A stretch of DNA of 64,000 bases from JBHGBM01 sp041946965 (GTDB lineage Bacteria > Acidobacteriota > Terriglobia > Bryobacterales > Bryobacteraceae), in assembly GCA_041946965.1 (NCBI GenBank), contig JBHGBM010000024.1, forward strand, positions 1-64,000, written 5' to 3'. This document shows, piece by piece, positions 34,154 through 42,884 of this stretch. Below the pieces are notes generated by a model that did not search any database, was not told the DNA's origin, and saw only the letters and a list, made by a program, of their open reading frames with translations. The position numbers and the translations under genes are program-made. Position 1 is the first letter of the stretch. Each line of letters opens with the position of its first letter.

Positions 34154-35271
34154 AGCCGCTTGATCCGCACGCGCCGGAACTCTTCCCAGGCGCCCTTCTG
34201 GTGCGCCTGCAATTCGATGGAGCCCGCGTTGAGATTCTCGAGCCGGTCGTACTCCAGCACGGTTTCGCCGTTGATGCGCACCAGGCACCAGCGGTCTTTG
34301 ACGATGAGCTGCATGGGCCACCACTCTTCGGCGCGGATGCGCGGGTACGCGGCGCGCTTGAAGTAGTACAGCGAGCCGGTGGGGTAGTGCGCGCCCTCCA
34401 CGTCGTGCAGTTGAATCTCGTAATGATAAGCGCTCTTCAGCCCCTTGCCCTCGCTGCGGAAGAGCACACCGCCGTTATGGTGCAGCGCGTGCCGCACATA
34501 AAGCTGAAGTTCGAAGTCCCGGTACTTTTCGCGTGTGGCGATGTGGCCGTGGCCGTCGGTGCGCAGCACGGGCCCCAGCGTCTGGAAATTCGGCTCGCCT
34601 TCGGAGACGTACCACTTGCTCATGTCGGCCGGCGATCCGTAGAGCGTCTCCCATTTCTCCTTTCCCGGCAGCTCGCGGATGCGCAGGTTGCGGAAACGTA
34701 TGGGATAGGAGAGCGACTGCAAGCCGAGGTAGCCGCTGCGCAGGCGGTGGCGCAGCTCAGGAACGGCCTCGCAGTTGACGTCCTGCACGAGCTCGCCGTT
34801 GGTCCACGCCTGGAAGCGCGGCCAGTCCATGAGAATGCGGAAAGTGTTCCACTCGCCCTTGTTTTTCACGTTGATCTTGAGCGGCGGCACTACAGGCAGC
34901 AGCGCTCCCATGGAGCTGATGTCCGGCTTTTCCTGGTTGTTGTGGAACAGGTGGAAGTCCATGCCGGTCCAGATGCAGTTGCCGAACTCGGGCGCGTGGA
35001 TGTAAATGCCGGAATCCATCCAGCCTTTGATGAAGAACTCGCCCTGGAAATCGAAGTTCTCGTATTCGCGCGCCGAGCGCAGCCAGGCGGGGTAACCCGG
35101 GCCGGGGCGCGCCACGATGGCGCCGTCTTCAACGGCGAACGCGGTGGGCGGACCGTCCGCAACGCTCCAGCCATTCAAACTCTGGCCGTCGAAAAGCGAG
35201 GTGAAGCCTTCGCCGGTTTGCGCGGCGGCTGGCGCCGCGGCCATGGCCGCGAGAAATGCGCGTCGGTTCAT
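34150..35271 (-). CDS. Secreted protein with two DUF1080 (3-keto-disaccharide hydrolase-like) domains
   Basis: 373 aa. Signal peptide (MNRRAFLAAMAAAPAAAQ), then two concanavalin-like sandwich domains: residues about 20-205 (FTSLFDGQSLNGWSV, FFIKGWMDSGIYIHA) and 206-373 (WYVSEGEPNFQTLGP, HHNGGVLFRSEGKG, YHYEIQLHDVEGAHYPTGSLYYFKRA). DUF1080 is now linked to 3-keto-disaccharide and 3-keto-glycoside breakdown and is abundant in planctomycetes and Acidobacteriota. Acts in the periplasm or outside the cell. Divergent from the D-aminoacylase gene with only 30 bases between. Confidence 0.85.
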   Translation of the reverse strand: MNRRAFLAAMAAAPAAAQTGEGFTSLFDGQSLNGWSVADGPPTAFAVEDGAIVARPGPGYPAWLRSAREYENFDFQGEFFIKGWMDSGIYIHAPEFGNCIWTGMDFHLFHNNQEKPDISSMGALLPVVPPLKINVKNKGEWNTFRILMDWPRFQAWTNGELVQDVNCEAVPELRHRLRSGYLGLQSLSYPIRFRNLRIRELPGKEKWETLYGSPADMSKWYVSEGEPNFQTLGPVLRTDGHGHIATREKYRDFELQLYVRHALHHNGGVLFRSEGKGLKSAYHYEIQLHDVEGAHYPTGSLYYFKRAAYPRIRAEEWWPMQLIVKDRWCLVRINGETVLEYDRLENLNAGSIELQAHQKGAWEEFRRVRIKRL

Positions 35272-35284
35272 ATTATGAGACTAC

Positions 35285-35294
35285 CTGATACGCT
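35285..35294. promoter_or_regulatory. Overlapping divergent -10 boxes (35271/35302 pair)
   Basis: In the 30-base gap between divergent starts, the sequence TGATACGCTGAAGT (35286-35299) carries TACGCT on plus (35289-35294, 7 bases before ATG 35302) and TATCAG on minus (35290-35285, 13 bases before ATG 35271). The same 14-mer occurs in the divergent gap at 45233-45246. Confidence 0.4.
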
Positions 35295-35301
35295 GAAGTC
35301 C

Positions 35302-36723
35302 ATGGTGATCCTGCGGAACGGAACCATCTACGACGGCACCGGCGCCCCGCCTTCGGCGGGCGACGTGCTGATCGTGGAGGGCCGCATTGCCGCGGTGGGC
35401 CGCGTCCCGGCGCCCGCCGGCGCCCGCGTGGTGGATTGCACAGGGCTGGCGGTGGCGCCGGGATTCATCGACGGCCACACCCATTCCGACTTGCAGGTGC
35501 TCCACAACCGTCCGGAAAAGCCGCGCCAGGGAGTGACCACCGAAGTGGTGGGCAACTGCGGCTTCTCGCCTTACCCCATGCGCGATGCCGGCGCGTTGCG
35601 CGATTTCGGCAACGGCCTGCTGTGCGGCAACAACGATTGGGGCTGGCGCGACGCCCGCGCCTACCTGGACGAGGTGCGGCGCTCGGCGCGCGCGGTGGAC
35701 GTGGTCACGCTGGTGGGCCACGGCAGCCTGCGCGTGGCTTCGAGCGGTGTGGCCGCAATGGAGCGCCTGCTGGAGGAATGCCTGGACCAGGGCGCCGCGG
35801 GACTCTCCACCGGCTTGATGTACGCGCCCATGGCGGACGCGCCCGCCGAGGAGTTGGTGCGGCTGTGCCGCGTGGTGGCGCGCAAAGGCAAGATCTACAC
35901 CAGCCACATCCGCGACTACATGAGCAGGCTGGTGGAGGCGGTGGACGAACAGCTCGACATCGCGCGCCGCAGCGGCTGCCGTTTGCAGATCTCGCACATG
36001 CAGGCGGTGGGTCCGGCCAACTGGGGGCGGCAGGCCGAAGCCATCGAACACATCGAGAAGGCCCGCGCCCAAGGCGTGGACGTGACTTTTGACTGCTATC
36101 CCTACGTGGCGGGCAGCAGCGTGCTCACGGAGAACCTGCCGCAATGGGCGCTGGAGGGCGGTTTGCCCGGGCTGCTCGCGCGCCTGGCCGGCCGTGTCGA
36201 GCGCCGGAAAGTGGCGGCGGAGACAGCGTCTCTCACCGGCCGCTGGAGCGACGTATGGGTGGGCGGCCGCGACATGGTGACGATCGCGGCCGAGCGCGGC
36301 GCGGATCCGGCCGAGGCCGCCCTGCAACTGATCGAGGAAGACCCCGAGGTCATTTTCATCTCCTTCAATCAGAGCGAGGAGAACCTGCGCGCCACCCTCA
36401 CGCACCCGCTCTCCATGGTGATCAGCGACGGCTTCTTTGTCAGGGGCCGCCCGCACCCGCGCCTCTGGGGGACTTTCCCTCTGCTGCTCGGAAAGTTCGT
36501 GCGCGAGCGCCGCTGGATGCCGCTGGAGCAGGCGGTCTACAAGATCACCGGCATGCCGGCAGAGTGCTTCGGCCTCGCCGACCGCGGCCGGCTTGCCCCG
36601 GGCTTGCGCGCGGACATAACAGTGTTCGATCCGGCGGCGGTGAACAGCCTGGCGACTTACGACAACCCGGAAGTCGCGCCCGTCGGAATCAAGTACGTGA
36701 TCCGGGGCGGGGCGGCCGCGTAG
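35302..36723 (+). CDS. N-acyl-D-amino-acid deacylase (D-aminoacylase) family amidohydrolase
   Basis: 473 aa. Amidohydrolase-superfamily zinc enzyme: N-terminal sandwich (VILRNGTIYDGTGAPP), metal motif GFIDGHTHSD, the Cys-containing TTEVVGNCGFSP ligand loop, His residues in YTSHIRDY and QISHMQAVGP, and the catalytic Asp in MVISDGFF. It hydrolyses N-acyl-D-amino acids or, in some relatives, D-dipeptides or hydantoin-like compounds. ATG 35302 is chosen since the conserved VILRNG strand begins there; ATG 35276 is possible. The 3' end overlaps the convergent methyltransferase by 35 bases. Confidence 0.88.
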   Translation: MVILRNGTIYDGTGAPPSAGDVLIVEGRIAAVGRVPAPAGARVVDCTGLAVAPGFIDGHTHSDLQVLHNRPEKPRQGVTTEVVGNCGFSPYPMRDAGALRDFGNGLLCGNNDWGWRDARAYLDEVRRSARAVDVVTLVGHGSLRVASSGVAAMERLLEECLDQGAAGLSTGLMYAPMADAPAEELVRLCRVVARKGKIYTSHIRDYMSRLVEAVDEQLDIARRSGCRLQISHMQAVGPANWGRQAEAIEHIEKARAQGVDVTFDCYPYVAGSSVLTENLPQWALEGGLPGLLARLAGRVERRKVAAETASLTGRWSDVWVGGRDMVTIAAERGADPAEAALQLIEEDPEVIFISFNQSEENLRATLTHPLSMVISDGFFVRGRPHPRLWGTFPLLLGKFVRERRWMPLEQAVYKITGMPAECFGLADRGRLAPGLRADITVFDPAAVNSLATYDNPEVAPVGIKYVIRGGAAA

Positions 36724-37483
36724 CCACGATCTCGAAGTTGCTGCCGTAACGTTTCAACACCGGCGTCCGCACCAGCGCTTCATCCAGCACGCGCGCCGCG
36801 CGATAGCCCGCAGCCCATCCGGGCAGCAGGCCGGCGAGCGGCGAGGAGACGAAATCGTACATGCCTGCGCGGCACTCGAAGCCCGCCCGGAGGAACAGCG
36901 CCGCGGTTTCCTCCGGCGCCAGCTCGCGCTCGTCCGGCGACTGATACTTGCGCATGAGGGCGGGGAAGAGCAGGTTGCCCACCGCGCCCGAAAGGCGCCG
37001 CCGGCTCGGGTCGAGGGAGTAGAAGACGCCGCCCGGAGCGAGCAGCGCGCTGATCTGCGCGGGAGCTGCGGCGAGCGTGGCATCGGGCAGATGGTGCAGA
37101 AAGAAGATGCCGAAGATGAGGTCGTAGGGGCCGGGCGGGGCGGCCTCCAGCGTCGCTTCGAGGAAGCGCGCGTTGCGCGCCCCGCGGCGCGCCGCGTCCT
37201 CGCGCGCCTGCCGCACCGCCGCGGGCGAAATGTCGATGCCGGTGATCTCTGCGACGTGGGGGGCGAGCAGCAGTTCGGTGTCGCCGATGCCGCACCCCAG
37301 GCTGAGCACGCGGCCGGTCTTCCCCAGCCGCAGCAGCCGCGCCGTCATGTGGGCGCGCAGCGCGCGCACCGCCGGGCGCGCGAAGTGCCGCTGCGCGAAT
37401 CCGCCGTACAGGCGTTGGTGATATTCGAGCTCGCGCTGAAGCGCCGGGTCCATGAATTTCCAGAATATCGCGTCGTAATTCAT
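36689..37483 (-). CDS. SAM-dependent methyltransferase
   Basis: 264 aa class I methyltransferase. Motif I VLSLGCGIGDTELLLAP, the acidic end of strand 2 (ITGIDISPAAVRQA), motif post-II (ARFLEATLE) and LIFGIFFLHHLPDA, then LLAPGGVFYSLDPS. The C-terminal half is helical with some hydrophobic stretches. Substrate unknown. Its last 35 bases overlap the 3' end of the deacylase gene on the other strand, and its start is 24 bases from the divergent esterase gene. Confidence 0.87.
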   Translation of the reverse strand: MNYDAIFWKFMDPALQRELEYHQRLYGGFAQRHFARPAVRALRAHMTARLLRLGKTGRVLSLGCGIGDTELLLAPHVAEITGIDISPAAVRQAREDAARRGARNARFLEATLEAAPPGPYDLIFGIFFLHHLPDATLAAAPAQISALLAPGGVFYSLDPSRRRLSGAVGNLLFPALMRKYQSPDERELAPEETAALFLRAGFECRAGMYDFVSSPLAGLLPGWAAGYRAARVLDEALVRTPVLKRYGSNFEIVATRPPRPGSRT

Positions 37484-37507
37484 GTAGAATAGGTGCTTTC
37501 ATTTCCT

Positions 37508-38314
37508 ATGAAAACAGCGTGGTTTGTCTGCCTGTTTCTGGGCGCCTGCGCCATGCGGGGTGCGGGCCCGCAGGAAATTGTGCTGCGGCCCGATCTGCCG
37601 GCGGGCGAGGAGTGGTACACGCCGCCCGCGAACAATCAGCACGTAAAGAGCCCGGCGGAGAAGTGGGTCAGAAAAGTTCAGCGGCCCGTGATGGAGGTTT
37701 ACCCGGCAGCGAAGCCGAACGGCGCGGCCGTGGTGGTGGCGCCGGGCGGCGGCTTCACCATTCTCGCCATCGAGCACGAAGGCCGCGATGTGGCCCGCTG
37801 GCTGAACGAGCGAGGCGTCATGGCGTTCGTGCTGCGGTACCGCGTGGGGCTGGAGAGCCGCGAGGCAAGCCAGAAGGCCGCCATCGAGGATGGCTTGCTG
37901 GCGATGAAAACCGTGCGCCAGCGCGCCGCCGATTGGAAGCTCGATCCCAAGCGGATCGGGATCATGGGCTTTTCAGCGGGAGGGTACCTGACCATCGGCG
38001 TCGCCACCCGGTACACGCCCGAGAGCCGTCCGGATTTCGCCATACCGATTTACGCTGTCGCCCCCGAAGGCTACCAAACGCCGGCGGATGCGCCGCCGCT
38101 GTTCATCGCCGTGGCGCACGACGACAACGAACGCATGACCGCCACTGCGACCGGGCTGGCCGACAACTGGAAGAAGGCTAAACGTCCGGCGGAGTTGCAC
38201 GTCTTCGCCGACGGCGGCCACGGGTTCGGCATGAACAAGAAGGGCAAGGCTTCGGATATGTGGACGGACCTGCTGGCCCGGTGGATGACCCGCATGGAAC
38301 TGTTCGGGAGATAA
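37508..38314 (+). CDS. Secreted alpha/beta-hydrolase (acetylesterase/xylanase-esterase-like)
   Basis: 268 aa. Signal peptide (MKTAWFVCLFLGACAMRGAG); alpha/beta-hydrolase core with oxyanion motif VVVAPGGGF, nucleophile in GIMGFSAGGY, Asp in VAHDDNERM and His in DGGHGFGM. Sequences of this shape are annotated as acetylxylan-esterase-related or dienelactone-hydrolase-like and often sit in polysaccharide-degradation loci. A TAGAAT box at 37485-37490 may drive it. The start is set by the signal peptide; GTG 37493 would add five residues. Confidence 0.85.
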   Translation: MKTAWFVCLFLGACAMRGAGPQEIVLRPDLPAGEEWYTPPANNQHVKSPAEKWVRKVQRPVMEVYPAAKPNGAAVVVAPGGGFTILAIEHEGRDVARWLNERGVMAFVLRYRVGLESREASQKAAIEDGLLAMKTVRQRAADWKLDPKRIGIMGFSAGGYLTIGVATRYTPESRPDFAIPIYAVAPEGYQTPADAPPLFIAVAHDDNERMTATATGLADNWKKAKRPAELHVFADGGHGFGMNKKGKASDMWTDLLARWMTRMELFGR

Positions 38315-38324
38315 ACCAAGGATC

Positions 38325-39845
38325 ATGGCGCTGTTCAAGACCCGCAGCGCCGCCGTATACGGCATCGATGCTCACCTGATCGATGTCGAAGTGGACATGT
38401 ACCGGTCCGGCTCGGCGCGCGATTTCATTACAGTGGGAATGCCCGACACTGCGGTGCGCGAAAGCCGGGAGCGCATCAAGAGCGCGCTCATCAACTCGGG
38501 TTTCGGCTTCCCCAACAAGGCGGTGACCATCAACCTGGCCCCCGCCAACCTGCGAAAGGAGGGCGCGGGCTTCGACCTGCCCATTGCCGTCGGCATCCTG
38601 GGCGCGATGGGGTTGGTGGCGAACCTGGACCGGCACCTGCTGGTCGGCGAGTTGTCGCTCGATGGCGGCCTGCGCCCCGTCCACGGCGTGCTGCCCGTGG
38701 CGGTGTGCGCGCGCGATGCCGGCATTCCGAACCTGGTGGTCCCGGTGGAGAACGCGGCCGAGGCGGCGGTGGTCGAGGGCATTTCGGTGTACGGCGTGCG
38801 GCACGTGGGCGAGGTGGTCGCGCTGGTCACCGGACAGGGGTCGTTCGCTCCCGCCGCCGCGCGTCCGAACGGCCAGGCGGCGCCGGAGGGGAGCCAACTC
38901 GATTTCCGCGACATCCGCGGGCAGGCTACCGCCAAACGCGCCATCATGGTGGCGGCCGCGGGCGGCCACAACGTGCTGATGATCGGACCGCCCGGCTCCG
39001 GAAAGACCATGCTCGCCAAGCGCCTGCCAGGCGTGCTTCCGGAACTGACCTTTCCGGAAGCGATTGAGACGACCAAGATCTACAGCGTGGCCGGCATGCT
39101 GCCGCCCGGCGCGGGGCTGCTGCGGGAGCGGCCGTTCCGTTCACCGCACCACACCATTTCGGACGCCGGGTTGATCGGCGGCGGCGCAGGCATGCCGCGT
39201 CCCGGCGAGGTCAGCCTTTCGCACAACGGCGTGTTGTTCCTGGACGAACTGCCGGAGTTCCCGCGCAATGTGCTGGAGCTGCTGCGGCAACCGCTCGAAG
39301 ACACCTCCGTGACGATTGCCCGAGCCAACATGACGCTTTCGTTTCCGGCGAATTTCATGCTGGTCGCCGCCATGAACCCGTGCCCGTGCGGGTTCTTCGG
39401 CGATGCCACGCGCGAATGCCGCTGCACGCCGGGCATCATCCAGAGGTATCTCGGCAAGATCAGCGGGCCGCTGCTCGACCGCATCGACATCCACATCGAG
39501 GTTCCGGCGGTCCCCTACAAGGAACTGCGGACAGACTCGGGCGGCGAGTCCTCCGCTGAGATCCGCGCCCGCGTGGACGGTGTGCGCGAGGCGCAAGCGC
39601 GGCGGGGCTTCTACAACTCCAGGATGCCTTCGCGCCTGATTCGCAAGCTCTGCGCACTGGACGACGCCGGCGAGCGGACGCTGGAGATGGCCGTGCGCCG
39701 GATGGGTCTGTCCGCCCGCGCGCACGACCGGATTCTCAAGGTGGCGCGCACCATCGCTGATTTGGACGGCGCGCCGGGCGTATCCGCGAAGCACGTGGCC
39801 GAGGCGGTACAGTACCGCAGCCTGGATCGGAATTACTGGAGCTGA
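38325..39845 (+). CDS. comM: ComM/YifB-family AAA+ helicase-like protein (Mg-chelatase-related)
   Basis: 506 aa. N-terminal Lon-protease-like S5 fold (VGMPDTAVRESRERIKSAL, KAVTINLAPANLRKEGAGFDLPIA), an AAA+ core with Walker A GPPGSGKTMLAKRLP and Walker B NGVLFLDELPEF, and a zinc-finger-like MNPCPCGFFGD...CRCTPG. The C-terminal helical domain is complete. ComM promotes branch migration during natural transformation; YifB homologues are widespread outside competent species. It starts 10 bases after the esterase gene. No other competence gene is visible. Confidence 0.93.
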   Translation: MALFKTRSAAVYGIDAHLIDVEVDMYRSGSARDFITVGMPDTAVRESRERIKSALINSGFGFPNKAVTINLAPANLRKEGAGFDLPIAVGILGAMGLVANLDRHLLVGELSLDGGLRPVHGVLPVAVCARDAGIPNLVVPVENAAEAAVVEGISVYGVRHVGEVVALVTGQGSFAPAAARPNGQAAPEGSQLDFRDIRGQATAKRAIMVAAAGGHNVLMIGPPGSGKTMLAKRLPGVLPELTFPEAIETTKIYSVAGMLPPGAGLLRERPFRSPHHTISDAGLIGGGAGMPRPGEVSLSHNGVLFLDELPEFPRNVLELLRQPLEDTSVTIARANMTLSFPANFMLVAAMNPCPCGFFGDATRECRCTPGIIQRYLGKISGPLLDRIDIHIEVPAVPYKELRTDSGGESSAEIRARVDGVREAQARRGFYNSRMPSRLIRKLCALDDAGERTLEMAVRRMGLSARAHDRILKVARTIADLDGAPGVSAKHVAEAVQYRSLDRNYWS

Positions 39846-39875
39846 ACAGCCGCATCACCTTGCCTGACGGCTCGC

Positions 39876-39904
39876 TTGCCCCACGCTCTCCGGCGGACTA
39901 TAAC
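39876..39904 (+). promoter_or_regulatory. Sigma70-type promoter for the propeller glycosidase-like gene
   Basis: TTGCCC (39876-39881), a 17-base spacer and TATAAC (39899-39904) give the best -35/-10 pair seen in the window. The expected start point leaves a leader of about 20 bases before ATG 39932. Confidence 0.5.
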
Positions 39905-39931
39905 AGGCGTAAGGGTCCGAAGCCGCATATC

Positions 39932-41605
39932 ATGCCAACACGCCTCATACCTGCGTCGATCATCCTCGCGCTGTTTCCCCTCGCGCTGCGCCCCCAGGAC
40001 GGCCCGTGGAATCACCGCGTGCTTCTCGCCGCGTCGGACGACGGTCTGAATTGGGTGATCCAGCCGGAAGTGCTCGCCGAGCAGGCTTCCGTGCCGGAGT
40101 TGTTCCTTGGCCCGGACGAACAGCCGATTGTCCTGTTTGTGGACGCCGCCGAAGGGCGGCAGGGCATCGGCGCCATGCGGAAGGACGCCGCGGGTTTGTG
40201 GCGGCGCGTGAACACGAACCTACGCGAGGTGGACCCCAACGTCGTCCGCCTGGACGATGGAAGCTATCGCGCCTACGTCAAGTCGGGCCTGGACGGGGCC
40301 ATGGCGGCCTATGCCTCAACCGACGGCTTGGAGTGGACGCGGCTCGGCGAGGTCTTCCGCGACCCGCGCTACCCCAACGCGACCGATCCCGACGTGTTCG
40401 AAACCCCCGAGGGATGGGTCATGCTGGTCTCGCTCGGGCCGAGGCTGCTGCGCTGTACCTCCCAGGACGGGCTGCATTTCACCACCGATGGCGCCGTGCT
40501 CGATCTCGGCGGCTCCGTCTCCGACACCGTGAAAGTCCCCGGAGGCTGGCGCACCTTCTTTCACGTGAACGGCGACCCGCGCGCGGGTACGCGCATGCGC
40601 ATCCGCTCCGCATTCACACCGGACGGAAAGTCATGGCAGACGGAGGACGGCGATCGTCTCACGCCGCCGCCCGAGGGCCCTGCCGCGCTCGGCGTGGCCG
40701 ATCCCGCGCCGCTGCAACTACCCGATGGCGGCTGGCTCATGGCCATCAAGTCGTTTATCGAACCGGCCGTCGCCGGTCCCGCCAACCCGCCGCAGCAGGG
40801 CGGCATCGAAGAGCACTGGGTCGGCAGCGCCACCAGCCCGGACGGCCTCGCGTGGACGCGCGACGAGGGCGTCCGCATCTCGCGCGCCTCGGTGCCGTGC
40901 GCCATCAACGACGGCGACCGGCGCGTGCTCATCTATTTCGTCCAGCCGCCCGGCGAGCCTGGGAAACCCGAAACCGTGGCGTGCGCGGTCTCCGAGGACG
41001 GGATGAAATTCGAGCGGAACCCGGATTTTCACATTGACGGACTGAGCACTCTGAAGGCCGTGGACCCCTCCATCCTCAGGGATGAATCCGGCACGTTCCT
41101 GCTGTACTACCTGGCATCGAATCACCCCGGCGACCCCGCCGCCGGACCCGACCCGCACGCCATCCACATGGCGCTTTCCGAAGACGGAATCCGGTTCCGC
41201 GAGGCGGCCCGCGTTTTCGAGTATCCCGGGCTGGTCGACCCGGATGTCTTCCGCTTCGGGGGGCAGTGGTGGATGTACGTTTTCGCGAGGACCGCGACCA
41301 TCATCGCCCGGTCGGCGGACGGCCGGCGGTTCACCTATGAGGGCGAACTCTCGCCGCCCGGCTGGGGCACCACCGCCCCGCTCCTGCTCCCCGACGGACG
41401 CCTGCGGCTCTACGCCTTTGACCAGCGCTCGCCGGCGGCGAACGTCGTGCGCAGCTTTCTTTCGACTGACGGCGTCAACTGGACCGCCGAGCCGGGCGAC
41501 CGCCTCAGAGCCAATCCCGGCGAGCAGATCACGGACCCATTCGTAATCCCGTGGCGAGGCGGGTACAAGATGTACTTCAAGATCGCTCCCGCGGTGCGGA
41601 GGTAG
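39932..41605 (+). CDS. Secreted five-bladed beta-propeller protein, glycoside-hydrolase-like (GH32/43/130-type)
   Basis: 557 aa with a signal peptide (MPTRLIPASIILALFPLALRPQ). It is built from repeats seen in five-bladed glycosidase propellers: LLAASDDGLNWVIQPEVL, EVDPNVVRLDDGSYRAYVK, NATDPDVFETPEGWVML, VDPSILRDESGTFLLYYLAS and GLVDPDVFRFGGQWWMYVF. The length suggests two propellers in tandem. Acidic residues in the DPNV, DPDV and DPSI strands may serve as catalytic groups, but no family can be fixed without structure comparison. It has its own promoter (39876-39904). Confidence 0.75.
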   Translation: MPTRLIPASIILALFPLALRPQDGPWNHRVLLAASDDGLNWVIQPEVLAEQASVPELFLGPDEQPIVLFVDAAEGRQGIGAMRKDAAGLWRRVNTNLREVDPNVVRLDDGSYRAYVKSGLDGAMAAYASTDGLEWTRLGEVFRDPRYPNATDPDVFETPEGWVMLVSLGPRLLRCTSQDGLHFTTDGAVLDLGGSVSDTVKVPGGWRTFFHVNGDPRAGTRMRIRSAFTPDGKSWQTEDGDRLTPPPEGPAALGVADPAPLQLPDGGWLMAIKSFIEPAVAGPANPPQQGGIEEHWVGSATSPDGLAWTRDEGVRISRASVPCAINDGDRRVLIYFVQPPGEPGKPETVACAVSEDGMKFERNPDFHIDGLSTLKAVDPSILRDESGTFLLYYLASNHPGDPAAGPDPHAIHMALSEDGIRFREAARVFEYPGLVDPDVFRFGGQWWMYVFARTATIIARSADGRRFTYEGELSPPGWGTTAPLLLPDGRLRLYAFDQRSPAANVVRSFLSTDGVNWTAEPGDRLRANPGEQITDPFVIPWRGGYKMYFKIAPAVRR

Positions 41606-41617
41606 CATGATGGAGCC

Positions 41618-42271
41618 ATGTCCGGCTCCGTACCAGCAGACGAAAATCTGATCGGGCGTACCGTCGGCACTTACCGCATCGTCAGGGAAATCGGCCACGG
41701 GGGAATGGGTGCGGTATACACACGGCAGCGGCTGGGAACTGAACGTCGAGCGCGTTGACGCGGTCCGGGAGCTTTATCGCCGCGCCCTGGAGCGCATGGC
41801 ACGCGCCGGCGGAGACGATCCCGAGACCCGGCTCATCGCGGCGGACCCGCGCAATTCCCGCACCCGCGGAGATCCACCTGCGCTTGGGCCGGCTGCTGCC
41901 GCGGGCCGCGACCTCGTCTTCTGTGCCGAGGCGCCGTTGCGTGTCGAGCCGCCCGCGCTGCGCGATCCGGAAACCGCCCTGCGGTACGCGCAGGCCGCCT
42001 CGGCATCGGCGGGTGAAAAGGATCCGGGGCACCTGGACGTGATGGCCGAAGCGCATTTTCAGGCCGGCCGCGCGCCGCGGGCCGTCGAACTTTGCTTGTC
42101 GAGTCCGGCATCGACTACTACAAAAACCTGTTCGCCCACGGCCTGTGCGAGGCGCTTCCCCACTTTGTGACGGGCGGCAAGACCGGCCCGTGCGTCGCGT
42201 ATCAACTGCGCCGGATGGCCACGAAGCCGAAGGGACTGCCGGAATTCGCTCCGCCGTGCACGATCGAGTAA
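41618..42271 (+). pseudogene. Ruined Ser/Thr protein kinase gene joined to TPR and unrelated fragments
   Basis: ATG 41618 opens a 46-residue reading frame (stop 41756-41758) with the exact start of a Hanks kinase: LIGRTVGTYRIVREIGHGGMGAVY. It breaks off right after the glycine-rich loop. A different frame then carries RELYRRALERMARAGG and PETALRYAQAASASAGEKDPGHLDVMAEAHFQAG, like the C-terminal TPR part of Solibacter-type kinases. A third frame, ending at 42271, reads ESGIDYYKNLFAHGLCEALPHF and PEFAPPCTIE, which I do not recognise. The piece is a mosaic after at least one large deletion and frameshifts; no intact product is possible beyond 46 residues. Confidence 0.65.
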
Positions 42272-42274
42272 GGC

Positions 42275-42880
42275 CTACCGCACCCGCCCGACCTCGCCCG
42301 CGGCCGCCAGGCGCGCATCCACGCGGTACAGCCGTGTCCCGGGACGCAGCAGGCGAGTGTGCGGAATCGTGGTGAGGTACTCGGGGATGGCCCAGAGGTC
42401 CTCTTCCGCGGTCATCCAGCCGATGCGGTCGAAGCGCGCCAGGTTCACGGGACGCGAGTAGCGCCGCAGCGTCTTCTCGCGGGCCTCGTTGAAGTAATGC
42501 TCAAAGTACGACATCGCCAGCTCGCGCAGGCCGCGGTAGACGGGCTCACGAAAGCGCAGGCCGGCGAAATTGGATTTGGCGATGGCGCCCCAGCCGCCGC
42601 GCGCGCGGAAGATGGCCAGCACGTGGTCGTCATCGCGTTCGGCTTCCAGGTCCAGCAGCAGCGGGGGATGCCCGTGCACGCGCAATGCCGCGGCGGCGAA
42701 CAGCGCGCCCTCCATGCAATGCGCCGTGCGGTCGCGCAGCACGCGGCGCGGCGAGCGGCAGGTATCGCCGTCCTTTTCCTTGTTGTATGCCAGCTCGTCT
42801 ACGAAGCGCTGGATCTTTTCCGGCGTGTTCAGCCGCGCCAGCACCGCGCGTTCGGCGGCTAGAAATCCGTTAGACTGCAA
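42275..42880 (-). CDS. Transglutaminase-like / papain-fold protein
   Basis: 201 aa from TTG 42880 (TAAGG shortly upstream). A Cys55 in TAHCMEGALFAAAALRVHGH followed by His86 in ERDDDHVLAIFR gives the Cys-His order of transglutaminase-like cysteine proteins (C-x-EGA... D-H-V). A third acidic or amide residue should lie in the next strand (IAKSNFAGLRF). The last third (FDRIGWMTAEEDLWAIPEYL, LYRVDARL) is unassigned. No signal peptide. It lies 4 bases downstream of the TIM-barrel pair on the same strand and is probably co-transcribed. Confidence 0.65.
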   Translation of the reverse strand: MQSNGFLAAERAVLARLNTPEKIQRFVDELAYNKEKDGDTCRSPRRVLRDRTAHCMEGALFAAAALRVHGHPPLLLDLEAERDDDHVLAIFRARGGWGAIAKSNFAGLRFREPVYRGLRELAMSYFEHYFNEAREKTLRRYSRPVNLARFDRIGWMTAEEDLWAIPEYLTTIPHTRLLRPGTRLYRVDARLAAAGEVGRVR

Positions 42881-42884
42881 TACC

